A stretch of DNA of 62,699 bases from M3007 sp037130425 (GTDB lineage: Bacteria; Bacteroidota; Bacteroidia; Chitinophagales; Saprospiraceae): contig JBAXTB010000003.1 in the NCBI GenBank assembly GCA_037130425.1, positions 1 to 62,699 on the forward strand. The letters are read 5' to 3'. Under the pieces are notes generated by a model. The model had not been told where the DNA came from, searched no databases, and saw nothing but the letters and a program-made list of their open reading frames with translations. A program made the translations under genes and the position numbers. Of the stretch, positions 25,652 through 34,051 are shown one piece after another (position 1 is the stretch's first letter; every line of letters begins with the position of its first letter).

Positions 25652-26359
25652 ATGCCTATTCCAGTTCTGCTGACCGTCGATGCTGTCGTGTTTGGTTATA
25701 CGCCCGACCGCGATTTGCACGTGCTTCTTATACGGCGCGGCATGAATCCTTATGCCGGTTTTTGGGCCTTGCCGGGTGGTTTTGTGCGCCCTAACGAGCA
25801 TTTAGAAACGGCAGTTCGTCGAGAGTTACGCGAGGAAGCGGGTATTGAGCCGGATTACCTTGAACAGTTGTACACTTTTGGCAATCCCTTGCGCGACCCG
25901 CGCGGGCACGTGGTTTCGGTGGCTTATTATGCCTTAGTTAAACCGGCCAAGTTCACCCTTGCTGCCGGTACCGATGCCGATGATGCGCAATGGAAACCCA
26001 TGGCAGACCTGCCGCCTTTAGCATTCGACCATGCTGAAATCCTGCATACGGCCTTTAAGCGCCTGAGCGCTAAAGTTACCTACGAACCGGTCGGCTTTGA
26101 ATTATTGGATGAAAAATTCCCGTTTTCCCACCTTGAGCATTTGTACCGGACTTTCCTTGGCCATGATATAGAGCGCCGCAATTTTCGCAAAAAAATCATG
26201 CAATACGGCTTTGTCGAAGAACTGGATGAAAAAGCAGGTTCAAGCGGCAGCGGCCGACCCGCAACCTTGTTCAGGTTCAATCGGGCCAGGTATTTTGAAT
26301 TAAAAAATCAGGGGATTGTACTGGACTTGTTTGTGAAGGAGCCGCCATTAAAGAAATAA
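25652..26359 (+). CDS. Nudix-domain transcriptional regulator, NrtR/AraR-like
   Basis: The 235-residue protein joins a Nudix domain (about 1-140) to a C-terminal winged-helix-like domain (about 145-225). The Nudix box is intact: G43-x5-E49-x7-R57-E58-L59-x-E61-E62-x-G64. NrtR proteins repress NAD genes and sense ADP-ribose; AraR-type relatives in Bacteroides control sugar use. Here NAD salvage genes lie 1.4 kb downstream, favouring NrtR, while a sugar-type aldolase gene lies directly upstream, favouring the AraR type. The intact box leaves hydrolase activity possible. Confidence 0.8.
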   Translation: MPIPVLLTVDAVVFGYTPDRDLHVLLIRRGMNPYAGFWALPGGFVRPNEHLETAVRRELREEAGIEPDYLEQLYTFGNPLRDPRGHVVSVAYYALVKPAKFTLAAGTDADDAQWKPMADLPPLAFDHAEILHTAFKRLSAKVTYEPVGFELLDEKFPFSHLEHLYRTFLGHDIERRNFRKKIMQYGFVEELDEKAGSSGSGRPATLFRFNRARYFELKNQGIVLDLFVKEPPLKK

Positions 26360-26423
26360 TGTTCAGATAAGCGCTCAGGATTATCTGGCTCGTAGATTAT
26401 TTTTACGGTTTATCTAAATCATC

Positions 26424-27491
26424 TCATTTTGTACGCAGTTTGCGCACGAATGTAGGCGTGACCTCAAAACAATCAGCAACCTGCTGATTTGTCCAATCAG
26501 GATTTTTGAGTAAGAATAGGCGAATGGTTTTTTCCATACCTTTTTCGATACCTTTTTCTATGCCCTTCTCCATTCCCTTCTCCATGCCTTTTTCCATACC
26601 TTTTTCGATACCCTTCTCCATGCCTTTTTCTTCAGCTTCACCCATCATTTTTTCATAAAGTTCAATAAGATAGGGTTTAAAGGTTGTTTGTTCTTCTGTG
26701 GTCAGCAAAGTATCCATCTTTTTTAGATTTTGATTAAAAACGGTTGAAGTTGCATTTAGGTATAAAACTGTAGCAACAGCAAATTGCCTGAGTACCCTCT
26801 CATTTATTTCAGTAGGTGCAAAAATAACGAATTTTTTCCAATAAAACGCAATGTAGGCGTTATCCCTGCTGTGTTTTAAAGCTGTTAAAAACTTGCCCAA
26901 GTACATCATTTTGAGCGCATCCAAGGCTTCGTCTGTCTGCGTTGACAAGTCCACAAGTACATAATCAAATGAGGGAACGAAAGCGCGCAACCAATCTGGC
27001 GCTTCAGCAAACAATGATGCGGCAGTTTCTTTCGTTAAACCCGGATTTCCATGATACAGCACAATCGGAATTGTAAGCGTTAAAGAACGATTATGTTTGA
27101 TATCGTCTTGCCAAATATTTGAAATGTAGCGTACTAATTGCAAAGTCAACTCACCTTTTCCTGGAGGATCGCTTTTGTGTTCGATCAAGGTAGCGATTCG
27201 AAACGGTTCTTTGTCGTTCGTATAGCCCGTGTAACAAATATCAGAGTAGTGCGCCTTCAGTTTTTCGTCAATAAAGCTGTCCTTTGAAAGGTAAAGCGTA
27301 TCCCAATCAATCAGATTACGTATTTTCTCTTCGAGCGAAAACTGCAAAAACTCCAATGCTAAATCCCTGATTTGCAAAGCATACCGAACATATTTATCAT
27401 GCGGTTGATGCACGAAATCCGGCGGATGAAGTGGCGGCAGCGCTTCGTTTTGTGTTTTGTCTTTTGCCATAACGACACAAAAATAAAACAA
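26424..27491 (-). CDS. Rpn family recombination-promoting nuclease / putative transposase
   Basis: Rpn proteins are PD-(D/E)XK endonucleases that raise RecA-independent recombination; most are stand-alone. The 355-residue protein shows the opening HDKYVRYALQIRDLALEFL, the active-site stretch YSDICYTG ... IATLIEHKSDP (Asp, then Glu-x-Lys), and LQLVRYISNIWQDD...TIPIVLYHG, all typical. Before the C-terminus there is a run of EKGM/EKGI tetrapeptides (12-bp DNA units, about 26531-26630), then a short helix-turn-helix-like end (WTNQQVADCFEVTPTFVRKL). It interrupts the plus-strand NAD-related genes, so it may have been inserted there. Confidence 0.88.
   Translation of the reverse strand: MFYFCVVMAKDKTQNEALPPLHPPDFVHQPHDKYVRYALQIRDLALEFLQFSLEEKIRNLIDWDTLYLSKDSFIDEKLKAHYSDICYTGYTNDKEPFRIATLIEHKSDPPGKGELTLQLVRYISNIWQDDIKHNRSLTLTIPIVLYHGNPGLTKETAASLFAEAPDWLRAFVPSFDYVLVDLSTQTDEALDALKMMYLGKFLTALKHSRDNAYIAFYWKKFVIFAPTEINERVLRQFAVATVLYLNATSTVFNQNLKKMDTLLTTEEQTTFKPYLIELYEKMMGEAEEKGMEKGIEKGMEKGMEKGMEKGIEKGIEKGMEKTIRLFLLKNPDWTNQQVADCFEVTPTFVRKLRTK
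26531..26630 (-). repeat. 12-bp tandem repeats encoding EKGM/EKGI
   Basis: About eight units of the type ATGGAAAAAGGT/GGG (minus strand) lie near the 3' end of the Rpn gene. The copy number is likely to vary by slippage; the frame is kept because the unit is a multiple of three. Confidence 0.8.
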
Positions 27492-27632
27492 ATTATTTAT
27501 TTAAAAAACTTTTTGTTTTGTTTTTTTTTAAATATTTGTTTAAAATTAAAAAAGTAGTTGAACGCACTGCCCTTCCATACTAGAAGACCTTAGGTCTTTT
27601 TGAATCACTTTTCTTATAATTATTTTTAAATC

Positions 27633-27666
27633 AATACATTAAATAAAATATTTTATTTAATGTATT
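27633..27666. repeat. 34-bp perfect AT-rich palindrome
   Basis: AATACATTAAATAAAAT is followed directly by its exact reverse complement. It lies 30 bp upstream of the TTG of the nadM promoter. It could be an operator, a cruciform site or the divergent-promoter hairpin. Confidence 0.8.
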
Positions 27667-27695
27667 TTATTTGTGTTTTTTTTACGCATAAATCA

Positions 27696-27725
27696 TTGAC
27701 AAGAATAAAAACACCCATATATTTG
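27696..27725 (+). promoter_or_regulatory. Bacteroidota-type promoter for the NAD salvage genes
   Basis: TTG (27696-27698) and TATATTTG (27718-27725) are 19 bp apart, matching the TTG-N19-TAnnTTTG pattern. The predicted transcript would have a leader of about 15 nt. ACGCATAAAT (27684-27693) and ATTTGCGTTA (27721-27730) are partly inverted copies that flank the promoter and could be regulator half-sites. Confidence 0.6.
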
Positions 27726-27747
27726 CGTTATAAACACACAAATACAA

Positions 27748-28683
27748 ATGACGCAAGCATCAAATAACGCTGCCGCCAACCTCCACGAACTCCAAACCAT
27801 CGCTGTAATCGTCGGCAGGTTCCAAACCCCAGCACTGCACGAAGGTCATAAATACCTGTTTGACATCGTTTTATCACGCCATCCCAAAGTCCTGGTTTTA
27901 TTAGGCGTAAAACCCGGCAATGCCACCCGCCGCGACCCGCTTGATTTTGAAACACGCCGTTTAATGTTGGAAGCGGCCTATGGCGACCGATTGATGGTAA
28001 AGGCCTTACCAGATTGCCCGGATGATCGCGTATGGGATGCCCGACTGGACCAGCAGATCCGGCAATTAGCGCCACACGCAGAAATACGTTTGTATGGTTC
28101 ACGCGATTCTTTCATCGGCGCTTACAAAGGCAGGTTTCAAACAGAAATTATCCAGTCAGATGTACCCGGTTGCTCTGCCACCAAACTACGCGAACTGGCT
28201 TTTAACACTGTACTTACTAGCGCGGATTTCAGGTCAGGCATTTTGTATGCTACTGGAAAACGTTACCCTTCCGTGTACCCTACTGTCGATATTGCGATCC
28301 TTAATCCCGAAAAAACGGCGTTGCTTTTAGCCCGTAAACCCGGTGAAAGTAGATTCCGCTTCCCCGGCGGTTTTGCCGATCCGACAGATGCAGACTATGA
28401 AGCGGCGGCCCGTCGAGAAGCGCAGGAAGAATGCGGTGACTTGCAACTTTCCGACATGCAATATGTTGGCTCCTGCCGGATTAACGACTGGCGCTACCGA
28501 CGTGCGGAAGATGCAATTTGCACCCTCTTATTCGCTACAATCTGCTTTGGAGGAAACGCTGAAGCAAGGGACGACATTGAGGCGCTGCGCTGGTTCAACA
28601 TTGACGACATCACCGAAAACGACCTCGTCCCAGAACATCATCCATTATTTAAACTCCTCAAAACCAAATACTTAAGTTATTAA
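27748..28683 (+). CDS. nadM: Bifunctional NMN adenylyltransferase (NadM type) / Nudix hydrolase
   Basis: The N-terminal domain (about 15-180) makes NAD from NMN and ATP; the C-terminal Nudix domain probably cleaves ADP-ribose. The 311-residue protein shows AVIVGRFQTPALHEGHKYLF with the nucleotidyl-transfer HEGH at 31-34, YGSRDSFIGAYKGRF, and GCSATKLREL. The Nudix part has RFPGGFADPTDADYEAAARREAQEECG, with an Asp in place of the first Glu and one extra residue before RE. NAMPT follows 70 bp downstream, so the pair turns nicotinamide into NAD. Confidence 0.9.
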   Translation: MTQASNNAAANLHELQTIAVIVGRFQTPALHEGHKYLFDIVLSRHPKVLVLLGVKPGNATRRDPLDFETRRLMLEAAYGDRLMVKALPDCPDDRVWDARLDQQIRQLAPHAEIRLYGSRDSFIGAYKGRFQTEIIQSDVPGCSATKLRELAFNTVLTSADFRSGILYATGKRYPSVYPTVDIAILNPEKTALLLARKPGESRFRFPGGFADPTDADYEAAARREAQEECGDLQLSDMQYVGSCRINDWRYRRAEDAICTLLFATICFGGNAEARDDIEALRWFNIDDITENDLVPEHHPLFKLLKTKYLSY

Positions 28684-28692
28684 GAACGAACT

Positions 28693-28736
28693 AGCCCTGA
28701 AAGGGCGAAATCATTAAAATAGGGCAACGCCCTATG
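28693..28736. repeat. GCCCTGAAAGGGC double-hairpin repeat, copy 1
   Basis: Two short hairpins (GCCCTGAAAGGGC and AGGGCAACGCCCT) are joined by an AAATCATTAAAAT spacer. The same arrangement occurs at 42074-42117. It lies between nadM and the NAMPT gene. Confidence 0.75.
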
Positions 28737-28753
28737 ACACTCCACCTACAATC

Positions 28754-30163
28754 ATGAACACCATCCTCCTCTCCGACGCTTACAAATACAGCCATCACCG
28801 CTTCTACCACCCGCAAACGGAAAAAATTTACTCCTATCTGGAATCCCGCGGCGGCGCCTTTGATGAAACCGTATTTTTCGGCCTGCAATATTTCCTGAAA
28901 CAATACCTCGCACAGCCCTTCACCGCAGCCGACATAGATGAAGCCGAAATCGTGATCGCCGGCGTATTCGGCCGAAATGACGTGTTTGACCGCGCCAAAT
29001 TTGAATACATCCTGGAACATCACGGAGGCTTGTTTCCGGTACGCATCAAAGCCGTACCCGAAGGCAGCGTGATTCCAACCCGCAATGTGTTGATGACCAT
29101 TGAAAATACCGACCCGAACTGCGCCTGGGTCACAAACTTCCTCGAAAGCCTGCTGCTGCAAATCTGGTACCCGATTACAGTGGCTACGCTATCACGCGAA
29201 ATCCGCAAGATTGCCCGCGAATTCCTTGAAAAAACCAGCGATCAGCAAGTAAATGACTTCTTTTTGAACGATTTTGGGTTTCGAGGCGTCTCCAGCGTAG
29301 AATCCGCAGGCTTGGGCGGCGCGGCGCATTTGGTCAACTTTCGCGGCTCAGATACCGTGGCCGGTTCGATGATGATCCGCCGGTTTTACAATACCAAAAC
29401 GGTGTACGGCTTGTCCATTCCGGCTACCGAACACAGTATTTGTACCCAGGAAGGTGAAGCGGGTGAATTGGATGTTTACCGCCGCATCTTAGCCACTTAC
29501 CCAGACGGCATGGTGGCATGTGTATCCGATAGTTTTGATATTTTCCGGGCCTGCCGTGAATACTGGGGCGGCGCATTGAAAGAAGAAATTCTCAATCGCA
29601 AGGGCACATTGGTAATCCGTCCTGATTCCGGCGATCCGGTTCGGACACTGCTGGAAGTGTTCAAGATTTTGTTCGAACAGTTTGGCTTCTCTATAAATGG
29701 CAAAGGTTACAAAGTGCTGCCGCCTCAAGTGCGCGTTATTCAAGGCGACGGGGTGAACATTGACAGCATCCGGGCCATTTTGAACACATTGACAGCCGAA
29801 GGTATTGCCACCGAAAACATCGTTTTTGGCATGGGCGGCAAACTACTGCAAGGCGTGAACCGCGATACTATGAATTTTGCGGTGAAATGCTCGTACACGG
29901 AGTATGACGGAATGGGTCACAGCGTAATCAAAACACCGGTTGAAATGGACGCTGAAGGCAAGCTTCAACGTTCTTTCAAAAAGTCGAAAAGCGGCCGTTT
30001 GACCTTGCGCAAACACGCGCGTACAGGCGAATACCAAACGTTCAATGAAATGGAGGTAACCGGTCCGGCCTGGAGCGACGACCTGCTTGTTACCGTTTTT
30101 GAAAATGGCAAAATGGTACAAGATCTTGATTTTGAATCTGTTCGGGAACGGGCAGCGATTTAA
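28754..30163 (+). CDS. nadV: Nicotinamide phosphoribosyltransferase (NAMPT)
   Basis: NAMPT joins nicotinamide to PRPP to make NMN, the substrate of the upstream NadM. The 469-residue protein starts ILLSDAYKYSHHRFYHP and has YSYLESRGG, FGLQYFLKQYL, ESLLLQIWYPITVAT, FGFRGVSSVESAGLGGAAHLVNFRGSDTVAG (the Asp that selects nicotinamide over nicotinate), IPATEHSICT with the active-site His, and LVIRPDSGDP with the PRPP-binding Arg. This makes an amidase-independent NAD salvage route. A hairpin terminator follows. Confidence 0.93.
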   Translation: MNTILLSDAYKYSHHRFYHPQTEKIYSYLESRGGAFDETVFFGLQYFLKQYLAQPFTAADIDEAEIVIAGVFGRNDVFDRAKFEYILEHHGGLFPVRIKAVPEGSVIPTRNVLMTIENTDPNCAWVTNFLESLLLQIWYPITVATLSREIRKIAREFLEKTSDQQVNDFFLNDFGFRGVSSVESAGLGGAAHLVNFRGSDTVAGSMMIRRFYNTKTVYGLSIPATEHSICTQEGEAGELDVYRRILATYPDGMVACVSDSFDIFRACREYWGGALKEEILNRKGTLVIRPDSGDPVRTLLEVFKILFEQFGFSINGKGYKVLPPQVRVIQGDGVNIDSIRAILNTLTAEGIATENIVFGMGGKLLQGVNRDTMNFAVKCSYTEYDGMGHSVIKTPVEMDAEGKLQRSFKKSKSGRLTLRKHARTGEYQTFNEMEVTGPAWSDDLLVTVFENGKMVQDLDFESVRERAAI

Positions 30164-30181
30164 TTCAATACTAAAAATAAA

Positions 30182-30216
30182 GCCGCCAGTTTGTGTTTGG
30201 AACAACAACTGGCGGC
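30182..30216 (+). terminator. Hairpin between nadV and the phosphohexomutase gene
   Basis: A perfect 10-bp stem GCCGCCAGTT / AACTGGCGGC with a 15-nt loop lies between two convergent genes. It is followed by ATTTAAAGATTTTATT on the plus strand and could serve both directions. Confidence 0.75.
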
Positions 30217-30247
30217 ATTTAAAGATTTTATTCTGAATTGAGACCGC

Positions 30248-31651
30248 CTATGCCAGGATAGTAGACTTCGTCGCATCCAGCATTTTCCGCGCTTCGGCCA
30301 AATCTGGCGCCTGCGCATACACGCGCAACACAGGTTCCGTACCTGAAGCCCGAATCATTACCCAAGACTCGCCGCCCAGCAGGAATTTCCAACCATCAAG
30401 GTCTTCCATGCCCTCGATTTTGTAATCGCCAAAGTTTGTGTAGCTATTTGCTTTGCAAGCGGCAATAACGGCTTGTTTCTGCGCATCCGTGATGTGCAAA
30501 TCGTCGCGATCAAAAGCAAATCCGCCCACTTCGTCGTACACTTCCTGTACCAAACCTTTCACTGTTTTGCCAGTTGTTGCCATAAATTCCAGCACCATCA
30601 AACCAACCCAAACACCGTCGCGCTCCGGAATATGGCCTTTTACTGCCAAACCACCCGACTCTTCCCCGCCAACCAACACATCCTCTTTGGTCATAATTTC
30701 AGCAATATATTTGAAACCAACTTTCGTGATTTCGTAAGGCAGACCGAATTTTTCGGCCATTTTTTTCAGTTTATCCGTAACGGAGAAGGTAAATACCACT
30801 TTTCCGCGCAGATTTTTGTATTTGTACAGGTACAGCAACAAAATGAGCAACAGGTGGTGCGAATCGACAAAATTACCATCCTCATCAAACATACCGATCC
30901 GGTCAGCATCGCCATCGGTGGCCAAACCTGCCGATATTTTCGGGTCTTTAGCGATCAAACGGCTCAATTCCTTCAGGTTCCGGCTAATTGGTTCCGGCGC
31001 TTGGCCGTGCATTCCCGGATTCCAGTCACAATGCAGGAATACCGATTCGGGCAACAAGGTTTTTACAACATTCTGGCCTGCGCCAAACATGGCATCATAG
31101 GCCAATTTAATACCGGAAGATTTAATCAGTTCGAGATCAAAATTTTTCTCGGCATGTTCCAGGTACATTTTTTCCAGGTCAACATCATCCAACAGATCTT
31201 TAACAACCAGGTCGTTTAAAGACGGCAAGGTGGTCAGCGAACAAACCTCCGGAATCAGTTCCTCTACGGCGGCAATTTCAGAAGGGATGGATGGGCCGCC
31301 ATAGGACGCTTTTAATTTATACCCGTTGTAGGAAGGCGGGTTGTGGCTTGCCGTAATCACAATGCCGAGATCTGCCTTCAATTTTACAACACCGAGCGAA
31401 ATCATCGGCGTGCTCACAAAACTGGTACCGATATGGCATTTAATACCATAAGCGCCGAGCACTTGTGCTGTTACCGCGCTGAACATACGGCCGCCGAAAC
31501 GACAATCATGCCCAATCACGGCTGTAGTCATGTTGTTTTTTTGCATGTAAAGCGCGGTCGCTTCCGCCACGCGCATTACATTGTCAATGGTATAATCGTC
31601 GGCGATGATAGCCCGCCAACCGTCTGTTCCGAATTTGATAGGAATTGCCAT
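30248..31651 (-). CDS. Phosphoglucomutase/phosphomannomutase family protein
   Basis: Alpha-D-phosphohexomutases interconvert hexose 6- and 1-phosphates. The 467-residue protein shows IKFGTDGWRAI, the phosphoserine loop TASHNPPSYNGYK (Ser102), the metal loop TDGDADRIGMFDEDG, the sugar loop GEESGG and the phosphate-binding end MIRASGTEPVLRVYAQA. The four-domain layout is complete. Whether glucose, mannose or glucosamine phosphates are used cannot be told from the motifs. Confidence 0.92.
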   Translation of the reverse strand: MAIPIKFGTDGWRAIIADDYTIDNVMRVAEATALYMQKNNMTTAVIGHDCRFGGRMFSAVTAQVLGAYGIKCHIGTSFVSTPMISLGVVKLKADLGIVITASHNPPSYNGYKLKASYGGPSIPSEIAAVEELIPEVCSLTTLPSLNDLVVKDLLDDVDLEKMYLEHAEKNFDLELIKSSGIKLAYDAMFGAGQNVVKTLLPESVFLHCDWNPGMHGQAPEPISRNLKELSRLIAKDPKISAGLATDGDADRIGMFDEDGNFVDSHHLLLILLLYLYKYKNLRGKVVFTFSVTDKLKKMAEKFGLPYEITKVGFKYIAEIMTKEDVLVGGEESGGLAVKGHIPERDGVWVGLMVLEFMATTGKTVKGLVQEVYDEVGGFAFDRDDLHITDAQKQAVIAACKANSYTNFGDYKIEGMEDLDGWKFLLGGESWVMIRASGTEPVLRVYAQAPDLAEARKMLDATKSTILA

Positions 31652-31718
31652 AATGCGTTTTTGCTGATGATTTTTTAAGTGATTTCACACCATTGGCAAA
31701 TGTATTAGTTCGTCGGCG

Positions 31719-31726
31719 TAGTTTTG
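31719..31726 (+). promoter_or_regulatory. TAnnTTTG -7 element candidate for pcm
   Basis: TAGTTTTG lies 22 bp before the GTG start. A TTG at 31693-31695 is a little farther upstream (23 bp) than usual. Confidence 0.4.
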
Positions 31727-31748
31727 CGCATCTATAAAAAAAAACAAC

Positions 31749-32405
31749 GTGACGGACAGCTATCGGCATAAAGGACTGCGAAAACAATTGGTGGAAAGCC
31801 TGCGGAAACGGGGTATCTCCGACGAAGCGGTGTTAGCGGCCGTCGGTTCGGTGCCGCGCCACTTTTTCCTCGACAAAGCATTTGAAGAACACGCCTACGA
31901 CGACAAGGCTTTTCCGATTGGCAACGACCAAACCATTTCGCAACCATTTACGGTAGCCTATCAAAGTGATTTGCTGGATATTCATACCCGCGACCGGGTG
32001 TTGGAAATCGGAACCGGATCAGGGTATCAAGCCGCGATTCTCGCGGTGTTGGGCGCACGCGTGTACACCATCGAGCGCCAGGAAGCGCTTTATCACCAGA
32101 CCCAAGCCTTATTGGACAAACTGGGTTTTAAAACCATCAAATGTTTTTTCGGCGACGGCACAAAAGGGCTGTCCGATTTTGCCCCTTATGATAAAATTAT
32201 TGTCACCGCAGGCGCGCCCGTGATACCGGACGCGCTCAAACAACAATTAATGATCGGTGGAATACTCGTGATTCCTGTGGGGAGCGAGGTACAACAGATG
32301 TACAAAATCCAACGCATTTCCGCAACAGAATACAAAGAAACCGTTTTTGATACGTTTCGGTTTGTGCCGTTTTTAGAAGGAACGGTTGGAAATTCAAATA
32401 TCTAA
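31749..32405 (+). CDS. pcm: Protein-L-isoaspartate O-methyltransferase
   Basis: Pcm methylates isoaspartyl residues with S-adenosylmethionine to start repair of aged proteins. The 218-residue product starts at GTG (VTDSYRHKGLRKQLVESLRKRGI). It has VPRHFFLD, the substrate-binding IGNDQTISQPFTVAYQ and the SAM-binding motif VLEIGTGSGYQAAILA, then YDKIIVTAGAP. All hallmark motifs are intact. It converges on the TonB-like gene with only 6 bp between the stops. Confidence 0.94.
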   Translation: MTDSYRHKGLRKQLVESLRKRGISDEAVLAAVGSVPRHFFLDKAFEEHAYDDKAFPIGNDQTISQPFTVAYQSDLLDIHTRDRVLEIGTGSGYQAAILAVLGARVYTIERQEALYHQTQALLDKLGFKTIKCFFGDGTKGLSDFAPYDKIIVTAGAPVIPDALKQQLMIGGILVIPVGSEVQQMYKIQRISATEYKETVFDTFRFVPFLEGTVGNSNI

Positions 32406-32411
32406 CAGCGA

Positions 32412-33392
32412 CTATTTCAACTGGAAATTAAACGTAATCGTGCCACATTCTTTTGCGCTCTGTGAAGGTGCAAAGCGGAATTGTTTAGCCGCCGAAATGG
32501 CTTTGCTGCGCAATTCACTATCGGAAGTGGTAGAACCGCGCTGGGTATAATCGGCGCTTACAACGTTGCCGTCGTTGTCTACACATACTTCCACCACTAC
32601 TTTACCGCTTTTTTGCGAGGTATCATTTACCCGACCGCGTTGGGTTACTTTTCGTCCGCCCAAACCGCCGCCGACAGATGCACCCGAGCCGGTACCATCG
32701 CCGCCGCCATCACCGCCACCCGTTCCAGGTTTTTTACCAAACGGATTATCGCCTGTGCCGCCCGGAACGCCCTGATTACCTGGTTTGCCGGTATTGCCCT
32801 GACCAGTCCCGGTAGCGCCCGGTTTGCCGAAACTACCGCCGAACTGTCCTTTTTTCTTGTCAAGAGCATCTTTTTCTGCTTTTGCGCGATCAGCGGCCTC
32901 TTGCTGGGCCTTGCGTTGCGCTTCTGCGATGCGGTTTTGTTCTTCCTGCTGCTGCTTTTTGATTTGATCCTGTTCGTTCTGCCGCTTTTTTGCGTCTTCT
33001 TGTTGCTTCCGCAGTGCGGCTACGTCAGGATCATTGGTTGTAGGCGTTGTAGAGGGCGTTGAAGTGGCCGGCGTAGGCTTGGAAGCGGGAGGAGGCGTAA
33101 CCGGTTTAGGCGCGGATACGGGGTTTTCAACCGCCTCGTGGCTGCTCGGATCTTCCATTTGTTGTCCTTGCGGCGCAGGGTTGTTGCCCTGGCCTTCATC
33201 CGGTTTACCGGCCGCTGCATTATCGCCACCGCCGCCCCATTCCAATACAATGGCAGGCGCCTCGGTGATCGGCGGCTGTGAGGAAAAGCGGTATAAAAAC
33301 AGGATCACAATCAGCACGGCGTGAAAAAGCAGCGTGGCTAAAATTGCTTTGGTCCGATCTTGTTCTTGCAGAATGACTGCTTTCGAAGCCAT
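32412..33392 (-). CDS. TonB-like energy transducer
   Basis: TonB proteins couple the ExbB/ExbD proton channel to outer-membrane receptors. The 326-residue protein has one N-terminal membrane helix (about 16-35, AILATLLFHAVLIVILFLYRF), a long low-complexity periplasmic stretch (Pro/Thr-rich, then an E/K/Q/R-rich helical part, then Gly-rich), and a C-terminal TonB-like domain (about 245-326) with VVVEVCVDNDGNVVSADYTQRGST and KQFRFAP. It is encoded downstream of exbD and exbB on the same strand. A TolA-like role is also possible because of the charged helical linker. Confidence 0.82.
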   Translation of the reverse strand: MASKAVILQEQDRTKAILATLLFHAVLIVILFLYRFSSQPPITEAPAIVLEWGGGGDNAAAGKPDEGQGNNPAPQGQQMEDPSSHEAVENPVSAPKPVTPPPASKPTPATSTPSTTPTTNDPDVAALRKQQEDAKKRQNEQDQIKKQQQEEQNRIAEAQRKAQQEAADRAKAEKDALDKKKGQFGGSFGKPGATGTGQGNTGKPGNQGVPGGTGDNPFGKKPGTGGGDGGGDGTGSGASVGGGLGGRKVTQRGRVNDTSQKSGKVVVEVCVDNDGNVVSADYTQRGSTTSDSELRSKAISAAKQFRFAPSQSAKECGTITFNFQLK

Positions 33393-33540
33393 GATTTTTA
33401 AGTTTATACGGTGTGATAAAATGATTCGGATTTAACAAGGTTTAAAATGACCTATAAAAATCCGGTATCATTTCGAATGGATATTGGATGGCGTTTTTTG
33501 CAGTTTTACATAAAACGCAACCAAAAAATGCAGGAAACTT

Positions 33541-33957
33541 CTATTTGCCGCCCGGTTTAGGATCGGTAGCCAGAATGGTTTTTACCTGCAATTTATTGGC
33601 AATATCCAGCACTGTTACCACATTTTCAATGGAAGTACCCCGTTCAGCCACCACCGTAATGGTCGTCTCTTTCGGGTTTTTCCCCAATGATTTCATTTTG
33701 GCTTGCAGCGCGGGCAACAAGTTGCTTTCGGCTGTTTTTTTAGTATCAATATAAAATTCGCCCGTGGCTTTGATGGACACGGCCAAACTTGGAGAGGCCA
33801 TTGTGGTGGCACTGCTTGAAGGCAGCGACAAATTCAGGGCGTTCGGGGTGACGAACTTGGAGGTCAGCATGAAAAACATCAGCAGCAAGAAGATCACATC
33901 GATCATGGCGGCCAAGCTGAACTCAGGTTCTACGCGAATACGACGCTTAAGTCCCAT
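33541..33957 (-). CDS. exbD: ExbD/TolR family biopolymer transport protein
   Basis: ExbD/TolR forms the proton channel with ExbB/TolQ. The 138-residue protein starts MGLKRRIRVEPEFSLAAMIDVIFLLLMFFMLTSKFV: a short cytosolic tail, then one membrane helix with the conserved proton-path Asp20. The periplasmic domain follows (AVSIKATGEFYIDTKKT, TVVAERGTSIENVVTVLDIANKLQVKTILAT). It lies 94 bp after exbB and 148 bp before the TonB-like gene. Confidence 0.92.
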   Translation of the reverse strand: MGLKRRIRVEPEFSLAAMIDVIFLLLMFFMLTSKFVTPNALNLSLPSSSATTMASPSLAVSIKATGEFYIDTKKTAESNLLPALQAKMKSLGKNPKETTITVVAERGTSIENVVTVLDIANKLQVKTILATDPKPGGK

Positions 33958-34051
33958 ATTATTAGATTCAGGATTGTTGAGTGAAAAGCAAAATGGTTAC
34001 AAAGGAACTTTGAAGCAACACTAAAAGCAGTGCGCTTCCGTCCGGTGTTGT

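Noticed and set aside
30473..31219. A 248-codon plus-strand frame antisense to the phosphohexomutase gene
   Set aside because: The opposite strand encodes a complete enzyme with all catalytic motifs; the antisense translation has no family resemblance.
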